Part shown: positions 8,362-10,249 of the stretch, one piece after another
How the letters are laid out: each line of letters opens with the position of its first letter
Numbering within the stretch: the stretch's first letter is position 1
Source of the DNA: Gryganskiella cystojenkinii
Taxonomy: Eukaryota > Mortierellomycota > Mortierellomycetes > Mortierellales > Mortierellaceae
Direction of reading: 5' to 3'
Assembly (NCBI GenBank): GCA_015852425.1
Contig: JAAAIG010000830.1
Span: 6,489 to 16,737 of the forward strand
Length of the DNA stretch: 10,249 bases
Made by a program: the position numbers and the translations under genes
The notes under the pieces: model-generated
Database searches by the model: none
The model's input: the letters and a program-made list of their open reading frames with translations, nothing else
Told to the model about the DNA's origin: nothing

Positions 8362-8465
8362 ATCACTCAAAGTATCCAAGGAAAAATAAGCGGGAAACGG
8401 GAAACTATTCAAACATGTTGAGTTAAGGTTTCGACTGACAGTAAATGGACTGACAGTAAAAACCA
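8362..8465 (-). repeat. Right terminal inverted repeat of the MITE
   Basis: Inverted partner of 7922-8025, from ATCACTCAAAGTATCC to ACTGACAGTAAAAACCA. It differs from the left copy mainly in a 7-base block (TTTCCCG against CTTGCTG, read in left-arm orientation). Confidence 0.9.
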
Positions 8466-8626
8466 TAATGCCTTTCTTTTATACTCGCAGAGACGGAGTG
8501 GCTTATGTTTATTAAAGTGTTCTACTCTAGCAAGACTGGGAGTAATAGTGTCCCAAATATATACAGTTATTAATAGCTTACTTCTGAAAACAACAGCTTC
8601 TTTCCACCATCAATTGCCTTAGGCTC

Positions 8627-8710
8627 TTACACAGGGTCAGGGTCAGGTGTTGTGGCAGGAGTCACCGACGAGTGGCCATCCAGTAGGTCATCCAGTGTCC
8701 CATCGGCCAT
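8627..8710 (-). other. 27-codon minus-strand frame, possible micro-gene or terminal exon
   Basis: ATG at 8710 with context CCCCCATGGCC opens a short acidic frame beginning MADGTLDDLLDGHSSVTPAT and ending PDPDPV before TAA. Points in favour are the good start context, the non-repetitive composition and a minus-strand AATAAA about 115 bases past the stop (8508-8513). Against it are its length and the lack of any recognised homologue. It could also be the end of an unseen last exon, but no clean acceptor lies just upstream, only an A17/T17 tract. Confidence 0.2.
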
Positions 8711-8751
8711 GGGGGAGTAGCAGCAAGAATGGCGGTGGCGAGGTGTGTTTT

Positions 8752-8768
8752 AAAAAAAAAAAAAAAAA
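8752..8768. repeat. A17 homopolymer tract
   Basis: Seventeen uninterrupted A on the plus strand (T17 on the minus strand). It could be a nucleosome-excluding poly(dA:dT) tract or a relic of a retroposed poly(A) tail. I see no target duplication that would support the second. Confidence 0.7.
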
Positions 8769-8861
8769 TCACCAGGCAAAAGAGTGACAGGCTTCCCGAA
8801 ATATAAAGGTCTCACTCGCCCCAACGTTCGTTGTATAAAATTAATTTGTGCGGGATACTTA

Positions 8862-8867
8862 TTTATT
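8862..8867 (-). terminator. Poly(A) signal AATAAA for the Q/N-rich gene
   Basis: The minus strand reads AACAATAAATAAG here, about 90 bases beyond the stop codon of the Q/N-rich gene at 8954. Spacing and orientation suit its 3' end. Confidence 0.5.
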
Positions 8868-8953
8868 GTTTCCGCGGACTAATTGTTCTGTCACCAGCAG
8901 ACATTGTAGCAGTTTTACATCGTACTGTGCATCTGCTACAAACTGCTATGAAT

Positions 8954-9259
8954 TTAATAATCCCCATTGTACCCTTGCTGATTGTTCTGGTTATTCATAT
9001 TGTTGAAGTATGCTTGTTGTTGCATCATTTGGGTTTGTTGCTGGTACTGTAGTTGCTGCTGCTGCATCTGCATTTGCTGGTCAAACTGTTGCTGCTGCAT
9101 CTGCTGCTGCTGGTCAAACTGTTGCTGTTGCTGTACTTGGGCTCTTAGCTGTTGGCTTCTCTGCTCCTGAGCGTTAATTGGACCATTCGAGGCATTGATA
9201 CGACTTTGAAGCCATCCATTTGTGTTGTCTGTTGCGCGACTGTAGCCCCTTGGAAACAT
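8954..9259 (-). CDS. Small Gln/Asn-rich protein with prion-like C-terminal part
   Basis: 101 residues, single exon, from ATG at 9259 (context AACAAG ATG, A at -3) to TAA at 8954. I do not recognise the family. Residues 1-40 are ordinary and mildly polar (MFPRGYSRATDNTNGWLQSR, then INASNGPINAQEQR). From about residue 41 it is mostly Gln in blocks such as QQQQQFDQQQQM and MQMQQQQLQYQQQ, ending in an Asn/Tyr-rich tail (FNNMNNQNNQQGYNGDY). Gln/Asn-rich segments spiced with Tyr, Phe and Met and nearly free of charge are typical of prion-like or condensate-forming domains; the Gln blocks could also make a coiled coil. Upstream on the minus strand is an AT-rich TATA-like stretch (about 9293-9312); an AATAAA follows at 8862-8867. 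No signal peptide or membrane segment is visible. The frame might arise from a CAG/CAA microsatellite, but the non-repetitive N-terminus argues for a real gene. Confidence 0.6.
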   Translation of the reverse strand: MFPRGYSRATDNTNGWLQSRINASNGPINAQEQRSQQLRAQVQQQQQFDQQQQMQQQQFDQQMQMQQQQLQYQQQTQMMQQQAYFNNMNNQNNQQGYNGDY

Positions 9260-9426
9260 CTTGTTGGCTTAGCAATACTTGTGGCTTTGCTATGTTTAAT
9301 AAATTAATATTGATCCCCAATAAAAGGTTGGATGGCAGAACTTGTTGGGTATGGACATGCAAATCCCTATGGTCATGGCATTGAAAAGGAGGTGGTCACA
9401 TATCCTTACTTTTTGCAGAATAATAG
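9260..9426 (-). promoter_or_regulatory. Upstream region of the Q/N-rich gene
   Basis: On the minus strand this reads toward the ATG at 9259. It includes CCTTTTATTGGGGATC and then an AT-rich ATATTAATTTATTAAAC about 35-50 bases before the start, a plausible TATA-like core promoter. The plus strand of this stretch has no supported gene. Confidence 0.35.
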
Positions 9427-9918
9427 CTAAGATCCAGTCAGGACTTCGGTGAATTTATTCTTGGGTGGGTAGGAGGAGGTGTTCGGCAAGGCAGCACAAG
9501 AAGGCTTGAATGCTCTATTTATACTATTTGGGTCAGCTAGTGTCGTTTTGAGAATCCATAAATGATAGCCTATAAAAATCCCTCTTCTAGTTGTGCACGG
9601 AGCACCCATGGACTGAATAACAAAGCCCGACGCAGTCCGATTCAATTCACTGTTTATCATGCGACCTCTTGGTGCTTGCATGAGAAAAAGTGAATTGAAT
9701 CGGACAGCAAACAAGAGAAAATTCAGACGACAAATAGAAACTTCCATCATACCCAATATGAAAACAGGCACTTCTCTAGCCGCTTTTTTGCAGCTTTTTC
9801 TGCTTCTGCTTTTTTTACTTTTGGGCCGCTTATGGAAGTTACACCGAACCTTTTTCTTTCTTTGCAGAACAGTTTTCTTTTTGTAATGTTCTTCATCGAC
9901 AAAACAAAGATTTATCAT
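9427..9918 (-). other. Open frame of doubtful coding value
   Basis: From an ATG at 9918 a frame of about 163 codons runs to a stop at 9427. It has a very basic stretch (RKKKVRCNFHKRPKSKKSRS), a hydrophobic patch and a nondescript C-terminus ending NKFTEVLTGS. I recognise nothing. The basic region is the complement of a T/C-rich plus-strand run, and a DNA hairpin (9635-9705) makes both strands read SELNRTA or ELNRTA, which suggests the frame is incidental. A plus-strand frame (9659-9886) overlaps it and ends in a Leu/Phe-rich stretch, also unconvincing. Confidence 0.15.
9635..9705. repeat. Hairpin: 17-bp perfect inverted repeat
   Basis: GTCCGATTCAATTCACT (9635-9651) pairs perfectly with AGTGAATTGAATCGGAC (9689-9705) around a 37-base loop. 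The loop holds a nested TCATGC (9657-9662) / GCATGA (9678-9683). Pairing extends two more bases past one A:A mismatch. It could be a transcribed hairpin, a regulatory inverted repeat or a tiny fold-back element. No target duplication longer than a possible 3-bp GCA is visible. Confidence 0.75.
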
Positions 9919-10249
9919 GGCGTGTTTTCTGCATGATTTAACTCTCCACACTACTTCCTCTGAATATATGGCCGCTGTTTAACCTTGTACCTTAAGGGGT
10001 TGTTTAGTCTTTTGTGTAACTGTCATATCGATAAGGGCTGTAGGGGAACGCTGTTGCGCCTTCGTTTTTGTACTGCTCCTTCGCCATACGCCACACGAAT
10101 AAAGTCTTTTGAAAAGTTTCGCGCAAAGGTAATATTTTTTGTATAGGCGGCCCTAGATACAGGCGGGTCACAGGTACTCTCTAGATTTTTAAAAGTCGGG
10201 CCAAAGCCTAGCGGCCTTGGTAGATGTTTTAGCAGGATCACCCCAATCT
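9919..10249. other. Right-edge DNA with an open minus-strand frame
   Basis: No certain gene. A minus-strand frame is open from the window edge (about 10247) to TGA at 10023-10025, some 74 codons, including YTKNITFARNFSKDFIRVAY and ending SVPLQPLSI. It has no ATG of its own inside the window, so it would be the C-terminal part of something starting outside. A near-palindrome CCAAAGCC-TAGC-GGCCTTGG lies at about 10201-10220. The block may be the edge of a dispersed repeat, but I cannot assign it. Confidence 0.25.

Larger units (their letters stand above)
7922..8465. mobile_element. MITE-like element with 104-bp terminal inverted repeats
   Basis: 544 bp bounded by TA on both sides (7920-7921 and 8466-8467). 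The left end TGGATTTTACTGTCAGTCC matches the reverse complement of the right end, TGGTTTTTACTGTCAGTCC. Homology continues for 104 bp per side (7922-8025 and 8362-8465) with only a few mismatches, mainly a 7-base block near TIR position 69-75 and single substitutions. Each TIR opens with two copies of TTTACTGTCAGTC. The 336-bp middle has no transposase-like frame, so this is non-autonomous. The TA duplication suggests mobilisation by a Tc1/mariner-type transposase, which is inference. It sits nine bases after the CTL stop codon. Confidence 0.88.
8468..8953. other. Intergenic DNA between the MITE and the Q/N-rich gene
   Basis: No sizeable coding region. Noted here: a minus-strand AATAAA (plus TTTATT 8508-8513), a 27-codon minus-strand frame (8627-8710), a short GGGTCA repeat near 8635-8646, an A17 tract (8752-8768), a TATA-like aatataaagg near 8800-8809, and the minus-strand AATAAA (8862-8867) that likely ends the Q/N-rich gene. 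Confidence 0.55.

Noticed and set aside
1..10249. tRNA, rRNA, CRISPR arrays or bacterial-type operons
   Set aside because: No cloverleaf, no spaced identical repeats of CRISPR type and no ribosome-binding-site-led gene strings were seen; the spliced genes show eukaryotic DNA.

Overview
The window reads as nuclear DNA of a filamentous fungus, most likely an early-diverging one of the Mortierella type (Mortierellomycotina). Three things point there: GT-AG introns of about 100-130 bases with CTAAC/CTGAC-like branch sites, CT-rich leader DNA, and a NACHT / pentapeptide-like / WD40 protein of a family I remember as greatly expanded in Mortierella genomes. The lineage call rests on remembered family resemblance, not on a search.

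Left half (93-5268, + strand): a degenerate NLR-like gene. Its parts are still in order: an N-terminal helical (TPR-like) region, a long conserved helical region, a NACHT ATPase with intact Walker A and Walker B-type motifs, an A(D/N)LxX stretch and WD40 repeats. It is broken in at least five ways. About 180 bases of its own coding sequence (1312-1491) are inverted between 6-base inverted repeats. There are one-base deletions near 3767 and 4107 and an in-frame TGA at 3881. A 412-bp solo LTR (4331-4742, 5-bp target duplication CTTAC) sits inside the WD40 part. Removing the LTR and one target copy rejoins the WD40 frame exactly.

Middle (5727-7911, + strand): an apparently intact four-exon gene for a 605-residue choline-transporter-like (CTL / SLC44 / Pns1) membrane protein. 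Its cytosolic N-terminus carries five 16-residue Pro/Gln/Tyr repeats and a polyproline run. A CT-rich leader lies just upstream. Nine bases after the stop codon begins a 544-bp MITE-like element (7922-8465) with 104-bp terminal inverted repeats and a TA target duplication, so it probably forms the start of the gene's 3' flank.

Right part (8468-10249): mostly non-coding. One convincing small gene lies on the minus strand (8954-9259), a 101-residue protein with a prion-like Gln/Asn-rich C-terminal part, a TATA-like AT-rich stretch upstream and an AATAAA downstream. Also present are an A17 tract, a marginal 27-codon minus-strand frame with its own AATAAA, a 17-bp-stem hairpin (9635-9705), and an unassigned open frame running off the right edge.

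The genes do not form a functional unit. The picture is an accessory, transposon-marked stretch where an innate-immunity-type NLR gene has decayed beside a housekeeping-type transporter. I see no complete new multi-gene system; the most unusual signal is the micro-inversion inside the NLR gene.
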